From: Streptomyces hokutonensis
GTDB taxonomy: Bacteria > Actinomycetota > Actinomycetes > Streptomycetales > Streptomycetaceae
Length of the DNA: 64,000 nucleotides
Direction of reading: 5' to 3'
Assembly: GCF_000376565.1 (NCBI RefSeq)
Contig: NZ_BARG01000042.1
Location: 1 to 64,000 of the forward strand
Under the pieces are notes generated by a model, which saw only the letters and a program-made list of their open reading frames with translations, was not told the origin of the DNA and did not search any database. Shown one piece after another: positions 17,702 through 26,493 of this stretch. A program made the translations under genes and the position numbers. How positions within the stretch are numbered: the stretch's first letter is position 1; each line of letters begins with the position of its first letter.

Positions 17702-18565
17702 ATGGCCGAGGTGGCGACTTTCGCGACTTCCGATCAGCTCCTGGTCGTCATCGATCCGGTCGCCCGGCGCACCGACGGAGAGTCCGTCCGCATCGCGAAA
17801 GACGTGCTCAGCGCGGGTGCGGCGACCAAGGTGTGCATGCCGGAGGGGCCCGAGGAATTCGCCCGGGTCCTCGCGCGGCGGGGCTCACGGCGACCGGTGC
17901 TGGTGGGCGACGACCGGGCCCTGATGCGGACCGTGTCCCTGCTGCACCGCCAGCGGGAGCTGGCCGGATGCGCCCTGTCGATGGTGCCGGTGGGGGGCGC
18001 GCTGTCCCTGGCGGGGGCGCTGGGGGTGCCCACGGGGGCGGTGGCGGCGGCGCGGGCGGTGCTCGACGGGGTCGTACGGCGGATGGACCTGCTGGTCGAC
18101 GACAGCGACGGGGTGGTGCTCGGCGCGCTGCGGATCCCCTCGCTCCCCTCGCCCGCGGTGCCCTCGCCCGCCGGCTCCGGGCACGCGTCGTGGCTGCGGA
18201 CCTGTCAGTCGCTGGTACGGACCCTGGTGCCGGCCCGGCCGTCACGGGAGCGGGAGTCGCTCGACGGTGTGCCCCGGTTCGGACCGGCCCGGCTCCGGGT
18301 CGAGGTCGACGGGGTCACCCTGGTCGACCTGGACCAGCCGGTGGAGACGGTCTCCGTACGTCCGTCGGCCTCGGGGCTGGCGGAGGTCGAGGTGCGGCCG
18401 GTGTCGGTGGGCGCGGAGGCTTCGCCGCTGTGTGCGCGGGGGCGATCGGTCACCGTGTCCGGGGCGGATTTCCGGTATCGGGCGGACGCGGTGGTGGCGG
18501 GGCCGGTGCGGACCCGGACGTGGGTGGTGCGGGAGGGGGCTTGGGGGCTTACGTTGCCGGGGTGA
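17702..18565 (+). CDS. Diacylglycerol kinase-like protein
   Basis: The 287-residue protein has the pattern of the bacterial diacylglycerol/lipid kinase family. A Rossmann-like N-terminus (LLVVIDPVARRTDGESVRI), a Gly-rich VPVGGALSLAGALGVPTG region and the C-terminal beta sandwich are visible. The canonical GGDGT loop of the catalytic domain is not obvious, so it may be a diverged or inactive member. The ATG follows GAGG at a short distance. From memory, such a gene next to purA is conserved in Streptomyces. Confidence 0.65.
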   Translation: MAEVATFATSDQLLVVIDPVARRTDGESVRIAKDVLSAGAATKVCMPEGPEEFARVLARRGSRRPVLVGDDRALMRTVSLLHRQRELAGCALSMVPVGGALSLAGALGVPTGAVAAARAVLDGVVRRMDLLVDDSDGVVLGALRIPSLPSPAVPSPAGSGHASWLRTCQSLVRTLVPARPSRERESLDGVPRFGPARLRVEVDGVTLVDLDQPVETVSVRPSASGLAEVEVRPVSVGAEASPLCARGRSVTVSGADFRYRADAVVAGPVRTRTWVVREGAWGLTLPG

Positions 18566-18662
18566 GGCGGGGTTCTCTCGCCCCCGCCGCCCCTACCCGT
18601 CCCATCCCCCAGGGGCGCGGCCCCTTCGACCCCGCCTCGGGGGCCGGCCCCCGGGCCCCCGC

Positions 18663-18770
18663 TCCTCAAACGCCGGAGGGGCTGATTTTGGGACCCAGGT
18701 GACTCAAGAAGCGGAGGGGCTGATCTTGGGGCCCAGGCGACTCAAGAAGCGGAGGGGCTCATTTTTGGAC
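18663..18770. repeat. Tandem 38-bp repeat in convergent intergenic region
   Basis: About 2.6 copies of a 38-bp unit starting GCGGAGGGGCTGAT are present (copies begin near 18673, 18711 and 18749). The last copy runs into the eutC stop codon. The unit includes the CCTCAAACGCCGGAGGGGC-type sequence common between Streptomyces genes. A GC-rich inverted stretch at 18600-18660 precedes it and may serve as a terminator for the forward gene. Confidence 0.75.
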
Positions 18771-19529
18771 GCTGGAATTCAGGATCGGCGCGTCCGAGTC
18801 GTCCTTGAGCGTCACGCCCGTCGCCCCCGACTCCCGCGCCCTCCCCATCAAGCCCGCCAGCTTCCCCGCCGCCAGCTCATACGTCAGCCCCAGTGGCGGC
18901 CGGATGTTGGACAGGCAGTTCCTGTCCGCGTCCGTCGTCACGCCCGGCTTCGGGCGGTACGTGAGGTACGCGCCGAGGGAGTCCGCCGCCGACATGCCGG
19001 GGCGTTCGCCGACGAGGACGACGACCATCGTCGCGCCCATCGCCGAGGCGATGTCGTCGCCGAGGGCCACGCGGGCCTGTTCGGCGAGGATCACCGGGGC
19101 CACCTGCCAGGACGTCGGGAGGAGGGCCGTCGTCGCGCGGACCATCGCGGCCGCGTGCTCGTGCACGGCCCGGCTGGAAAGGCCGTCGGCGACGACGAAG
19201 ACGACGTCCCAGTCGCCCACGGGGAGGTGCGCGCGGTCGGCGGGGTCCAACCGGCGTCCCAGGTCCGGGCGTTGGAGGTAGGTGAGCCGGTCGGGCGCCG
19301 CGCTGCGGACCCGTACCGTCGGCTCGCCGCCCAGTGCCGCGGCCACCACGTCCGGCGCGAACGGCGAGTGCACCGCGTCCCGCGCCGCCGCGTGCGCGGC
19401 CTGCAACTCCAGCCGGTGGTGGGTGGGCAGACCGGAGCCCGCCCTCCCGAGGCCGATCCTCGCCTGGGTGTGGCGGCGCAGGGTCGGCCACAACTCCCCG
19501 CCCAGCAGCTCCACTTGACCGGTCGTCAT
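18759..19529 (-). CDS. eutC: Ethanolamine ammonia-lyase small subunit
   Basis: The 256-residue protein is the small subunit of the adenosylcobalamin-dependent enzyme that splits ethanolamine into acetaldehyde and ammonia. Recognisable segments are QARIGLGRAGSGLPT, VFVVADGLSSRAV, LVGERPGMSAADSLGAYLTY and the terminal NCLSNIRPPLGL. Its ATG overlaps the eutB stop (ATGA), so the subunits are translationally coupled. No microcompartment shell gene is nearby, which fits the simple actinobacterial eut arrangement. Confidence 0.96.
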   Translation of the reverse strand: MTTGQVELLGGELWPTLRRHTQARIGLGRAGSGLPTHHRLELQAAHAAARDAVHSPFAPDVVAAALGGEPTVRVRSAAPDRLTYLQRPDLGRRLDPADRAHLPVGDWDVVFVVADGLSSRAVHEHAAAMVRATTALLPTSWQVAPVILAEQARVALGDDIASAMGATMVVVLVGERPGMSAADSLGAYLTYRPKPGVTTDADRNCLSNIRPPLGLTYELAAGKLAGLMGRARESGATGVTLKDDSDAPILNSSVQK

Positions 19530-20914
19530 GCCACCAGTTCCCTTCCGATCGCCGCCAACGGGTGGGCCGTAGCCGATACGTCCCTGATCTCTCCGCCCTC
19601 GCCCAGCAGGCCGATCGAGTCGAGCCAGGTCTCGAACTCCGGTGCCGGGCGCAGGCCGAGGACCTCGCGGAGGTACAACGCGTCGTGGTACGAGGCGGAT
19701 TGGTAGTTGAGCATGATGTCGTCGCCGCCCGGTGTGCAGATCACGAAGGACGCGCCGGCCACGCCGAGCATGGTGAGCATGGTGGCGATGTCGTCGTCGT
19801 CCGCGTCGGCGTGGTTGGTGTAGCAGATGTCCAGACCCATCGGCAGGCCGAGCACCTTGCCGCAGAAGTGGTCCTCCAGGGCGGCGCGGAGGATCTGCCG
19901 GCCGTCGTAGAGGTACTCCGGGCCGATGAAGCCGACGACCGTGTTCACGAGCAGCGGGTCGTAGCGGCGGGCGACCGCGTACGCCCGTGCCTCCACCGTC
20001 TGCTGGTCCACCCCGTGGTGCGCGTCCGCCGACAGCGCGCTGCCCTGGCCGGTCTCGAAGTACATGACGTTGGAGCCGACCGTGCCCCGGCCGAGCGCCC
20101 GTGCCGCCTCGTAGGCCTCGTCCAGCAGCCCCAGCGTGACGCCGAAGGACGCGTTGGCCGCCTGGGTGCCGGCGATGGACTGGAAGACGAGGTCGACCGG
20201 CGCCCCGCGTGCCATCAGGTCCATGCTCGTCGTGACGTGGGACAGCACGCAGGACTGGGTGGGGATCGCGTAGCGCTGGATGACTCCGTCCAGCAGCTCC
20301 AGCAGGTCCCGTACCGCCTTGGGGCTGTCGGTCGCCGGGTTGATGCCGATCACCGCGTCGCCGGAGCCGAGCAGCAGCCCGTCGAGCAGGGCCGCGGCCA
20401 CGCCCGCCGGGTCGTCGGTGGGGTGGTTGGGCTGGAGCCGGGTGGCGAGCCTCCCCGGCAGCCCGATCGTCGACCGGAAGGCGGTGACCACCTGAACCTT
20501 GCGCGCGACGGCGACCAGATCCGCGTTGCCCATCAGCTTGGACACGGCCGCCACCATCTCCGGCGTCAACCCGGGCGCTACGGCGGCCAGTTGAGCGGTG
20601 TCCGCCGTCAGCAGCCACTCCCGGAACCCGCCGACCGACAGCCCGGCCACCGCCGCGAACGCCGCCGCGTCATGCGTGTCGACGATCAGCCGGGTCACGT
20701 CGTCGGTCTCGTACGGGATCACCGGCTCGGCGAGAAAGGCGGTCAGCGGCACGTCCGCCAGCGCCCACCGCGCCGCCACCCGCTCCTGGGCACTTTCCGC
20801 GGCCAGCCCCGCCAGCCGGTCGCCGGAGCGCTCGGGACTCGCGGCGGCGAGCAGCCGCGCGAGGGAGCCGAAGCGATAACGGTGCCCGCCGAGGGTCGAG
20901 GTGTACGTACTCAT
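19526..20914 (-). CDS. eutB: Ethanolamine ammonia-lyase large subunit
   Basis: The 462-residue protein carries the catalytic barrel of ethanolamine ammonia-lyase. Conserved stretches include MGNADLVAVARKV, GDAVIGINPATDS, TQSCVLSHVTTSMDLM, FQSIAGTQAANASFG and MYFETGQGSALSA. It binds ethanolamine and adenosylcobalamin with EutC. It is the first gene of a two-gene operon divergent from an APC transporter, so uptake and breakdown are probably induced together. Confidence 0.97.
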   Translation of the reverse strand: MSTYTSTLGGHRYRFGSLARLLAAASPERSGDRLAGLAAESAQERVAARWALADVPLTAFLAEPVIPYETDDVTRLIVDTHDAAAFAAVAGLSVGGFREWLLTADTAQLAAVAPGLTPEMVAAVSKLMGNADLVAVARKVQVVTAFRSTIGLPGRLATRLQPNHPTDDPAGVAAALLDGLLLGSGDAVIGINPATDSPKAVRDLLELLDGVIQRYAIPTQSCVLSHVTTSMDLMARGAPVDLVFQSIAGTQAANASFGVTLGLLDEAYEAARALGRGTVGSNVMYFETGQGSALSADAHHGVDQQTVEARAYAVARRYDPLLVNTVVGFIGPEYLYDGRQILRAALEDHFCGKVLGLPMGLDICYTNHADADDDDIATMLTMLGVAGASFVICTPGGDDIMLNYQSASYHDALYLREVLGLRPAPEFETWLDSIGLLGEGGEIRDVSATAHPLAAIGRELVA

Positions 20915-20954
20915 GACGGCGACCGTACGAGGCCCGTGTTGCCACCGGATTTCG

Positions 20955-20974
20955 CCAGATTTCTAAAGGTCTGG
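20955..20974. promoter_or_regulatory. Candidate operator between eutB and permease, with adjoining TTGACA
   Basis: CCAGA and TCTGG are perfect 5-bp arms around 10 A/T-rich bases, directly followed by TTGACA (20975-20980), a consensus -35 hexamer reading toward the permease. No matching -10 was evident. The AT-richness is exceptional for this DNA. The binding protein is unknown because no eut regulator gene adjoins. Confidence 0.45.
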
Positions 20975-21074
20975 TTGACAAACATTTAACGCACGGAAAC
21001 CCTTGCCGGACTCATTCGGCCGACAGAGTTCCGCACCGTAGACCCACCCGAGCAGCAGGAGAGGAGCCATCCCG

Positions 21075-22586
21075 ATGGCAGTGGACGAAGGAGTCGCCCC
21101 CGCGGCGAACACAAGCGAGGACGGCGCCGTTCACCGGCTCAAGCCCAACGCCATCGGCCTGCTGGGCGTGGTCTTCATGGCCGTCGCGACCGCCGCCCCG
21201 ATCACCGCGATGACCGGCAACGTGCCCTTCATGGTCTCGTCCGGCAACGGCATAGGCGCCCCGGCGAGCTACCTCGTCGCAATGGTCGTCCTGGCAATCT
21301 TTTCCGTCGGCTTCACCTCGATGGCCAAGCACATCACCTCGACGGGCGCGTTCTACGGCTTCATCTCCTACGGCCTCGGCCGCACCGTCGGCCTCGCCTC
21401 CGGCCTCCTCGCCACCTTCGCGTACGTCGTGTTCGAGCCGGCGCTGATCGGCATCTTCTCGACCTTCGCCACCGGAACCTTCAAGGACCAGACGGGACTT
21501 GACATCCCGTGGTGGGTCTTCGCGCTGGTGATGCTGGCGGTCAACGCGACGGGCACGTGGTTCGGCGTCTCGGTCGCGGAGAAGCTGCTCGTCGTCCTCC
21601 TCGGCACGGAGGTGACCGTCCTCGCCGCGATGGCGATCTCGGTCGCCCTGCACGGCGGCGGCCCGCACGGCTTCACCTTCGGCCCGGTCAACCCGGTCAA
21701 CGCGTTCAAGGGAACGTCCGCCGGTCTCGGCCTCTTCTTCGCCTTCTGGTCCTGGGTCGGCTTCGAGTCGACGGCGATGTACGGCGAGGAGTCCCGCGAC
21801 CCGAAGAAGATCATCCCCAAGGCCACGATGATCTCGGTCCTCGGCGTCGGCGTCTTCTACGTCTTCGTCTCCTGGATGGCCATCATCGGCAACGGCGAGA
21901 CCGAGGCCGTCAAGGTCGCCTCGTCCGCGAACCCGCTCGCCCTCTTCTTCAACCCCACCGAGCACTACGTCGGCCACTGGGCGGTCGACCTCATGCAGTG
22001 GCTGATGATCACCGGCTCGCTCGCCTGCGGCATGGCCTTCCACAACTGCGCCAGCCGCTACATGTACGCGCTGGGCCGCGAGGGCGTCCTCCCTTCCCTC
22101 AAGAACACCATCGGCCGCACCCACGCCAAGCACGGCTCCCCGCACATCGCGGGCTTCGTGCAGACCGTGATCAGCGCGGTTCTGATCGTCGCGTTCTGGG
22201 CCACGAGCAAGGACCCGGCCAACGCGCTGTACGTCCTGCTCGCGATCCTCGGCACGATGGCCATCCTGGTCGTCCAGGCGGTGTGCTCGTTCGCGGTGCT
22301 GGCGTACTTCCGCACCCACCACCCCGAGAGCCGCCACTGGTTCAAGACCTTCACCGCTCCGCTGCTCGGCGGTGTGGCGATGCTGGCGGTGGTCCTGCTC
22401 CTCGTCTCCAACATGAGCGTGGCAGCGGGCTCGGAGTCCGACTCACTCCTCCTGAAGGCAACGCCGTGGCTGGTAGCGCTGGTGGCGGCGACGGGCATCG
22501 GCTACGCGCAGTATCTGAAGCGCCGGTCCCCTGAGCGCTATGCGCTGCTCGGCCGCACGGTCCTGGAAGAAACCAAGGAGCGCTAA
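21075..22586 (+). CDS. APC-family permease, probably ethanolamine or amine uptake
   Basis: The 503-residue integral membrane protein has about 12 hydrophobic segments and the APC superfamily start LKPNAIGLLGVVFMAVATAAP. Further landmarks are the FFAFWSWVGFESTAMYGEES loop and the CASRYMYALGREGVLP signature. It is divergent from eutBC, so ethanolamine is the most natural substrate, but this is inferred from context only. A cytoplasmic C-terminal tail ends YALLGRTVLEE. Confidence 0.85.
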   Translation: MAVDEGVAPAANTSEDGAVHRLKPNAIGLLGVVFMAVATAAPITAMTGNVPFMVSSGNGIGAPASYLVAMVVLAIFSVGFTSMAKHITSTGAFYGFISYGLGRTVGLASGLLATFAYVVFEPALIGIFSTFATGTFKDQTGLDIPWWVFALVMLAVNATGTWFGVSVAEKLLVVLLGTEVTVLAAMAISVALHGGGPHGFTFGPVNPVNAFKGTSAGLGLFFAFWSWVGFESTAMYGEESRDPKKIIPKATMISVLGVGVFYVFVSWMAIIGNGETEAVKVASSANPLALFFNPTEHYVGHWAVDLMQWLMITGSLACGMAFHNCASRYMYALGREGVLPSLKNTIGRTHAKHGSPHIAGFVQTVISAVLIVAFWATSKDPANALYVLLAILGTMAILVVQAVCSFAVLAYFRTHHPESRHWFKTFTAPLLGGVAMLAVVLLLVSNMSVAAGSESDSLLLKATPWLVALVAATGIGYAQYLKRRSPERYALLGRTVLEETKER

Positions 22587-22607
22587 CGGCCTTTGTCTTT
22601 TGCCTTT

Positions 22608-22731
22608 AGGGGCGCGGGGAACTGCGCGACCAGCCCACCACCGGGCCGCAGACGAGTACGAATCTGCGGGAGCGTCGTGGCTGGTCGCGCCCACGCGGCG
22701 GAGCCGCACATCGATACAGCCCCGCGCCCCT
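22608..22731. repeat. Nested inverted-repeat intergenic element
   Basis: Three concentric perfect stems are visible. AGGGGCGCGGGG (22608-22619) pairs with CCCCGCGCCCCT (22720-22731). GCGCGACCAGCC (22624-22635) pairs with GGCTGGTCGCGC (22679-22690). CCGCAGA pairs with TCTGCGG near 22646-22669. It resembles the palindromic element widespread between convergent Streptomyces genes and fills the gap between the permease and the regulator, so it probably works as a two-way terminator. Confidence 0.85.
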
Positions 22732-23229
22732 TCAGGGCGCGCTGCCGAACCGTTCCTCGCGATAGACCCGCCACCGCTCCATCATCGCCGCGATCTCCCC
22801 GTCGACGAACTCGAAGAACGCCAGCGTCTCGGCCATACGACGCCCCGCAGGCGTCTCCGCACCGAGGCTGGCCACCCCCTCGCCCAGCGCCGCCTCCCAC
22901 CGCTTGAGGACAGCCTCGCGGTTGGTGAGCGCCTCGTACCACTGGTTCCCCTGCACCCGGTACCGCTCGCGCCGCGAACCCGGCTCACGCTCGCGCGACA
23001 CCATGTGCTGCTGCGCCAGATACCGCACCCCGCCGGACACCGCCGCCGGACTGATCCGCAGCTGCTCCCCCAGCTCGACAGACGTCATCGCGCCCTCGTC
23101 GGAGGACAGCAGCGCGGCGAAGATCCGCGCCGGCATCCGCTGCATCCCCGCCTCGACAAGCTGCGCGGCGAAGGACTCGACGAACTTCGACACGGACTCC
23201 GCGTCCCGCCCACCGGTTGTATCCGTCAT
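22732..23229 (-). CDS. GbsR/MarR-type winged-helix regulator
   Basis: The 165-residue protein has a winged helix (about residues 35-95: MPARIFAALLSSDEGAMTSV, then LGEQLRISPAAVSGGVRYLA) followed by a basic wing REREPGSRRERYRV and a C-terminal helix for dimerisation. The layout fits the GbsR/MarR group that guards ABC exporters. It is divergent from the ABC genes, with an inverted repeat between them, so repression of the exporter and of itself is expected. Confidence 0.85.
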   Translation of the reverse strand: MTDTTGGRDAESVSKFVESFAAQLVEAGMQRMPARIFAALLSSDEGAMTSVELGEQLRISPAAVSGGVRYLAQQHMVSREREPGSRRERYRVQGNQWYEALTNREAVLKRWEAALGEGVASLGAETPAGRRMAETLAFFEFVDGEIAAMMERWRVYREERFGSAP

Positions 23230-23262
23230 GGACCCACCCTACCCGGGCTTCACGCACTTCCT

Positions 23263-23286
23263 TAACTTCACAAATTTCTGAAGTTA
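23263..23286. promoter_or_regulatory. Candidate operator of the ABC exporter
   Basis: TAACTTCA and TGAAGTTA form perfect 8-bp arms with an 8-bp AT-rich spacer. The element lies 17 bases before the ABC ATP-binding gene and 34 bases before the regulator start, so a bound dimer would block both transcripts. Confidence 0.65.
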
Positions 23287-23302
23287 GCGTACGTTCGGCT
23301 CC

Positions 23303-24190
23303 ATGACGAAGGCAATCACCGTCTCCGGGCTGCACAAGTCGTTCGGCAGGACACAAGCCCTCGCAGGCCTCGACCTGGACGTCGAGACCGGCGAGGTGCA
23401 CGGCTTCCTCGGCCCCAACGGCTCCGGCAAGTCCACGACGATCCGCGTCCTGCTCGGCCTGCTGCGCGCCGACTCGGGCGCCGCCCAGCTCCTGGGCCGC
23501 GACCCCTGGGCCGACGCGGTCGAACTGCACCGCCGGGTCGCCTACGTCCCCGGCGACGTGACGCTCTGGCGCAACCTGTCCGGCGGCGAAGTCATCGACC
23601 TCTACGGCAAGTTGCGCGGCGGCCTCGACAGGTCCCGCCGCGCCGACCTGATCGACCGCTTCGAACTCGACCCCACCAAAAAGGGCCGCACGTACTCCAA
23701 GGGCAACCGCCAGAAGGTGGCCCTCGTCGCCGCGTTCGCCTCGGACGTCGACCTGCTGATCCTGGACGAGCCGACCTCGGGCCTCGACCCGCTGATGGAG
23801 GAGGTCTTCCAGCGCTGCGTGGAGGAGGAACGCGACCGGGGCCGGACGATCCTGCTCTCCTCCCACATCCTCAGCGAGGTGGAGGAGTTGTGCGACCGGG
23901 TGAGCATCATCCGCAAGGGCCGCACGGTGGAGAGCGGTTCCCTGGCCGACCTGCGCCACCTCACCCGCACCAGCGTGAGCGCCGAACTCACCGGCCCGCC
24001 CAACGGGTTGGCGTCCCTCCCCGGCGTGCACGACCTCGACGTACAAGGTCATCGCGTCCGCCTCCAGGTCGAGGCGGACCAACTCAACGCCGTACTGCGC
24101 TCGTTGACCGACTCGGGCGTACGGTCGCTCACCTCGAAGCCACCGACGCTGGAAGAACTCTTCCTGCGCCACTACCAGGAGGCGGAATGA
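23303..24190 (+). CDS. ABC transporter ATP-binding protein
   Basis: The 295-residue protein shows Walker A GPNGSGKSTT near residue 40, the Q-loop region VAYVPGDVTLW, a signature YSKGNRQK (a diverged form of LSGGQ) and Walker B LLILDEPTSGLDPLM followed by the H-loop SSHILSE. It belongs to the CcmA-like drug or lantibiotic exporter class. Its stop overlaps the permease start by 4 bp. It powers the membrane partner at the inner face of the membrane. Confidence 0.93.
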   Translation: MTKAITVSGLHKSFGRTQALAGLDLDVETGEVHGFLGPNGSGKSTTIRVLLGLLRADSGAAQLLGRDPWADAVELHRRVAYVPGDVTLWRNLSGGEVIDLYGKLRGGLDRSRRADLIDRFELDPTKKGRTYSKGNRQKVALVAAFASDVDLLILDEPTSGLDPLMEEVFQRCVEEERDRGRTILLSSHILSEVEELCDRVSIIRKGRTVESGSLADLRHLTRTSVSAELTGPPNGLASLPGVHDLDVQGHRVRLQVEADQLNAVLRSLTDSGVRSLTSKPPTLEELFLRHYQEAE

Positions 24191-25797
24191 CCGCCACCGC
24201 GCTCCCCGCCCGCGCCGGTCACACCGGATCCCGCCAACTCGCGGGCACCGGCGCCCTCTTGGGCTTCAACCTGCGCCGCGACCGCGTGGTGATCCCGGCC
24301 TGGGTCGCGGTCACGGCCCTGCTGGTGCTGTCCCTCCCCGGCTCACTGCGCAGCGTCTACTCCACCCCCGCCGAACGCGCCGACATCGCCCGCCAGATGC
24401 TCACCAACAGCTCACTCCGCGCCACCTACGGCCCGGTGTTCAGCGACTCCCTGGGCGGCCTCACCGCGTGGCGCATCGGCGGCTACGCCGCGATCCTCGC
24501 CGGAATCATGAGCCTGATCGTCGTAGTACGGCACACACGGGACGAGGAGGAGAGCGGCCGGCAGGAACTGGTCTCCTCCGCGATGGTGGGCCGCAGCGCA
24601 CCCCTGACGGCGGCCCTCCTCACGGCGTTCGTCGCCGACTCCGCGCTGGCGCTGCTGATCACGGCCGGGCTGGCCGGACAGGGATCGGCAGGAGCCCTCG
24701 CACTCGGCCTCGGCATCGGCGGAGTGGGCATGGTGTTCGCGACGCTCGCGGCGATCGTCGCGCAGTTCACGGACAGCGGCCGACTGGCGAAGGGCCTGAC
24801 GGGCGGCCTGCTGGGAACGGCGTTCGTACTCCGCGCGGTGGGCGACTCGACGACCAACGACGCCTCCTCGCCCGCGACTTGGATCTCCCCGATCGGCTGG
24901 CTGGAGAACCTGCGGCCGTTCGCGTCCGAACGCTGGTGGGTCCTGGCCCTGTTCGCGGCGGCGGCACTCCTGCAGGGCTTCGCGGCCTACGAGTTGGCCG
25001 GCCGCCGGGACGTAGGAATGAGCTTCCTGCCCGCCCGCCCGGGACCGGCGAACGGCCGCCTGGGCACAGCGGCCGCACTGGCCTGGCGTCTCCAACGAGG
25101 TGCCGTACTGGGCTGGAGCCTCGGCTTCTTCGCGGCCGGGGTCGCCTTCGGCGGCATCACCAAGGGCGCGGCCGACCTGGTCGGCGACAACGCCAAGACC
25201 CGCGAGATCATCGAGCGGATGGGCGGCCAGTCCGGCATCGAGGACGCGTTCCTGGCCACGATGGTCGGCATGTTCGGCATGCTGGCCGCGCTGTACGCCG
25301 TCTCGTCGGTCCTCCGCCTGCACAGCGAGGAAACGACCGGGCGCGCCGAACCGATCCTGGCGAACGCGGTGGGCCGCCTGCGCTGGGCGGCCGGCCACCT
25401 GACGATCGCCTTCGCGGGCGCGGCCCTGATCATGCTCCTGAGCGGCCTGGGCCTCACCCTCGGCTACGGCGCCGAACCCGGCCCCATCCTCGCCGCCACC
25501 CTGGTCCAACTCCCGGCGGTCTGGACCCTGGGCGCACTGGCGGTCCTCCTCCACGGCCTCTCCCCCCGCCTGTCCCCACTCTCCTGGGCAGCGGCCGGCC
25601 TCGCCCTCCTCCTCGGCTGGATCGGCCCGGCGCTGAACCTCCCCCAGACGGTCCTGGACATCTCTCCCTTCGGTCACCTGCCGAAGCTGCCGGGCGGGGA
25701 CATGGCGTGGGGACCGGTGACGGCCCTCACGGCGATCGCCGCCGCCCTGGTCGCCGTAGGACTGGCGGCTCTACGACGACGCGACCTCACGACCTGA
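24187..25797 (+). CDS. ABC exporter membrane protein
   Basis: The 536-residue protein has about 12 hydrophobic segments in two halves and resembles the permeases of polyether-type antibiotic exporters (two fused ABC-2 halves). Conserved-looking parts include VVRHTRDEEESGRQELV and LHSEETTGRAEPILANAVGR; the paired E-E-T-G-R/E-E-S-G-R motif is typical. The ATG overlaps the previous stop. Together with the ATPase it likely exports a toxic small molecule; the substrate is unknown. Confidence 0.88.
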   Translation: MTATALPARAGHTGSRQLAGTGALLGFNLRRDRVVIPAWVAVTALLVLSLPGSLRSVYSTPAERADIARQMLTNSSLRATYGPVFSDSLGGLTAWRIGGYAAILAGIMSLIVVVRHTRDEEESGRQELVSSAMVGRSAPLTAALLTAFVADSALALLITAGLAGQGSAGALALGLGIGGVGMVFATLAAIVAQFTDSGRLAKGLTGGLLGTAFVLRAVGDSTTNDASSPATWISPIGWLENLRPFASERWWVLALFAAAALLQGFAAYELAGRRDVGMSFLPARPGPANGRLGTAAALAWRLQRGAVLGWSLGFFAAGVAFGGITKGAADLVGDNAKTREIIERMGGQSGIEDAFLATMVGMFGMLAALYAVSSVLRLHSEETTGRAEPILANAVGRLRWAAGHLTIAFAGAALIMLLSGLGLTLGYGAEPGPILAATLVQLPAVWTLGALAVLLHGLSPRLSPLSWAAAGLALLLGWIGPALNLPQTVLDISPFGHLPKLPGGDMAWGPVTALTAIAAALVAVGLAALRRRDLTT

Positions 25798-26006
25798 CCG
25801 CGCCGGGGACGGGAACCTCCGGCGCGGGCCTGGGACTGGCGGTGTGGTCCTACGACGTCCGGAACCGCTTCCAGCGTTTCGAGGCCGGCCCCGACCGGAG
25901 CGTCCTCTGCGCCGAGTTGCCGCCGGCGGTCTTCGGCGGGATCCTCGCGTCGCTCGGTGTCCGGGCGCTGGTCCGACGCGGCGGACAGCCGGGGAGCCGA
26001 GCCGGT

Positions 26007-26435
26007 TCAGGCCGCTTCGAGTGCCGCGCCGATCTTCTGGATCATGGCCTTCTCGGCGGGCCCGGGACCGCCCTTGTGGGCGCGGGAGGCCGCGTCCGTG
26101 ATCGTGGCGATCGTGTCGCGGAAGTTCGTCACCTCGTCCGGTGCCTTCGCCTTGAGGAGGGTCACCGAGTCGGTCAGTGCGGCGAAGACGCGGTCGGCGA
26201 GGTCGGCGGTCGAACTGCCGCCCAAATCAAGGCCCTTGGCCTTCTCGGCCAGGACCCGGCCGACCAGACCGGTCGCGCTGGACAGCGCCTTGCCGCCGGC
26301 CGTCCCGGAGCGGGTGGAGGAGATCGGACCGGGGTCGGCCGCCGCCATCAGGGAGACGACACCGTGGGCGGCGGTCTGGAGGGTGAGCTTGTCGTCGGGG
26401 GTCAGGATCTCGGCGGGGGTGATCTTCTCGGACAT
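26007..26435 (-). CDS. Unknown 142-residue alpha-helical protein
   Basis: The protein begins MSEKITPAEILTPDDKLTLQ, is rich in Ala, Lys and Asp, and appears mostly helical with no membrane segment. No catalytic pattern is evident. It follows the MFS pump gene by 58 bases on the same strand, so it may belong to the MarR-controlled unit. The start is supported by a purine-rich AAGAGAG about 10 bases upstream. Confidence 0.65.
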   Translation of the reverse strand: MSEKITPAEILTPDDKLTLQTAAHGVVSLMAAADPGPISSTRSGTAGGKALSSATGLVGRVLAEKAKGLDLGGSSTADLADRVFAALTDSVTLLKAKAPDEVTNFRDTIATITDAASRAHKGGPGPAEKAMIQKIGAALEAA

Positions 26436-26493
26436 GGGTGTGCTCTCTTTCGTTTCCGTGCGGGGGTGTGAACTGCCGTAGGACAGAGGCCTG

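Noticed and set aside
18759..20618. Apparent single 619-codon frame spanning eutC and part of eutB
   Set aside because: Only the last 256 codons are EutC; the front part is eutB DNA read out of frame. Two overlapping genes explain it better than a fusion.
25798..26006. Forward frame reading AVWSYDVRNRFQRFEAGPDR after the ABC permease
   Set aside because: It has no start of its own, is short and continues an out-of-frame read of the permease gene. It may be debris but evidence is too thin.
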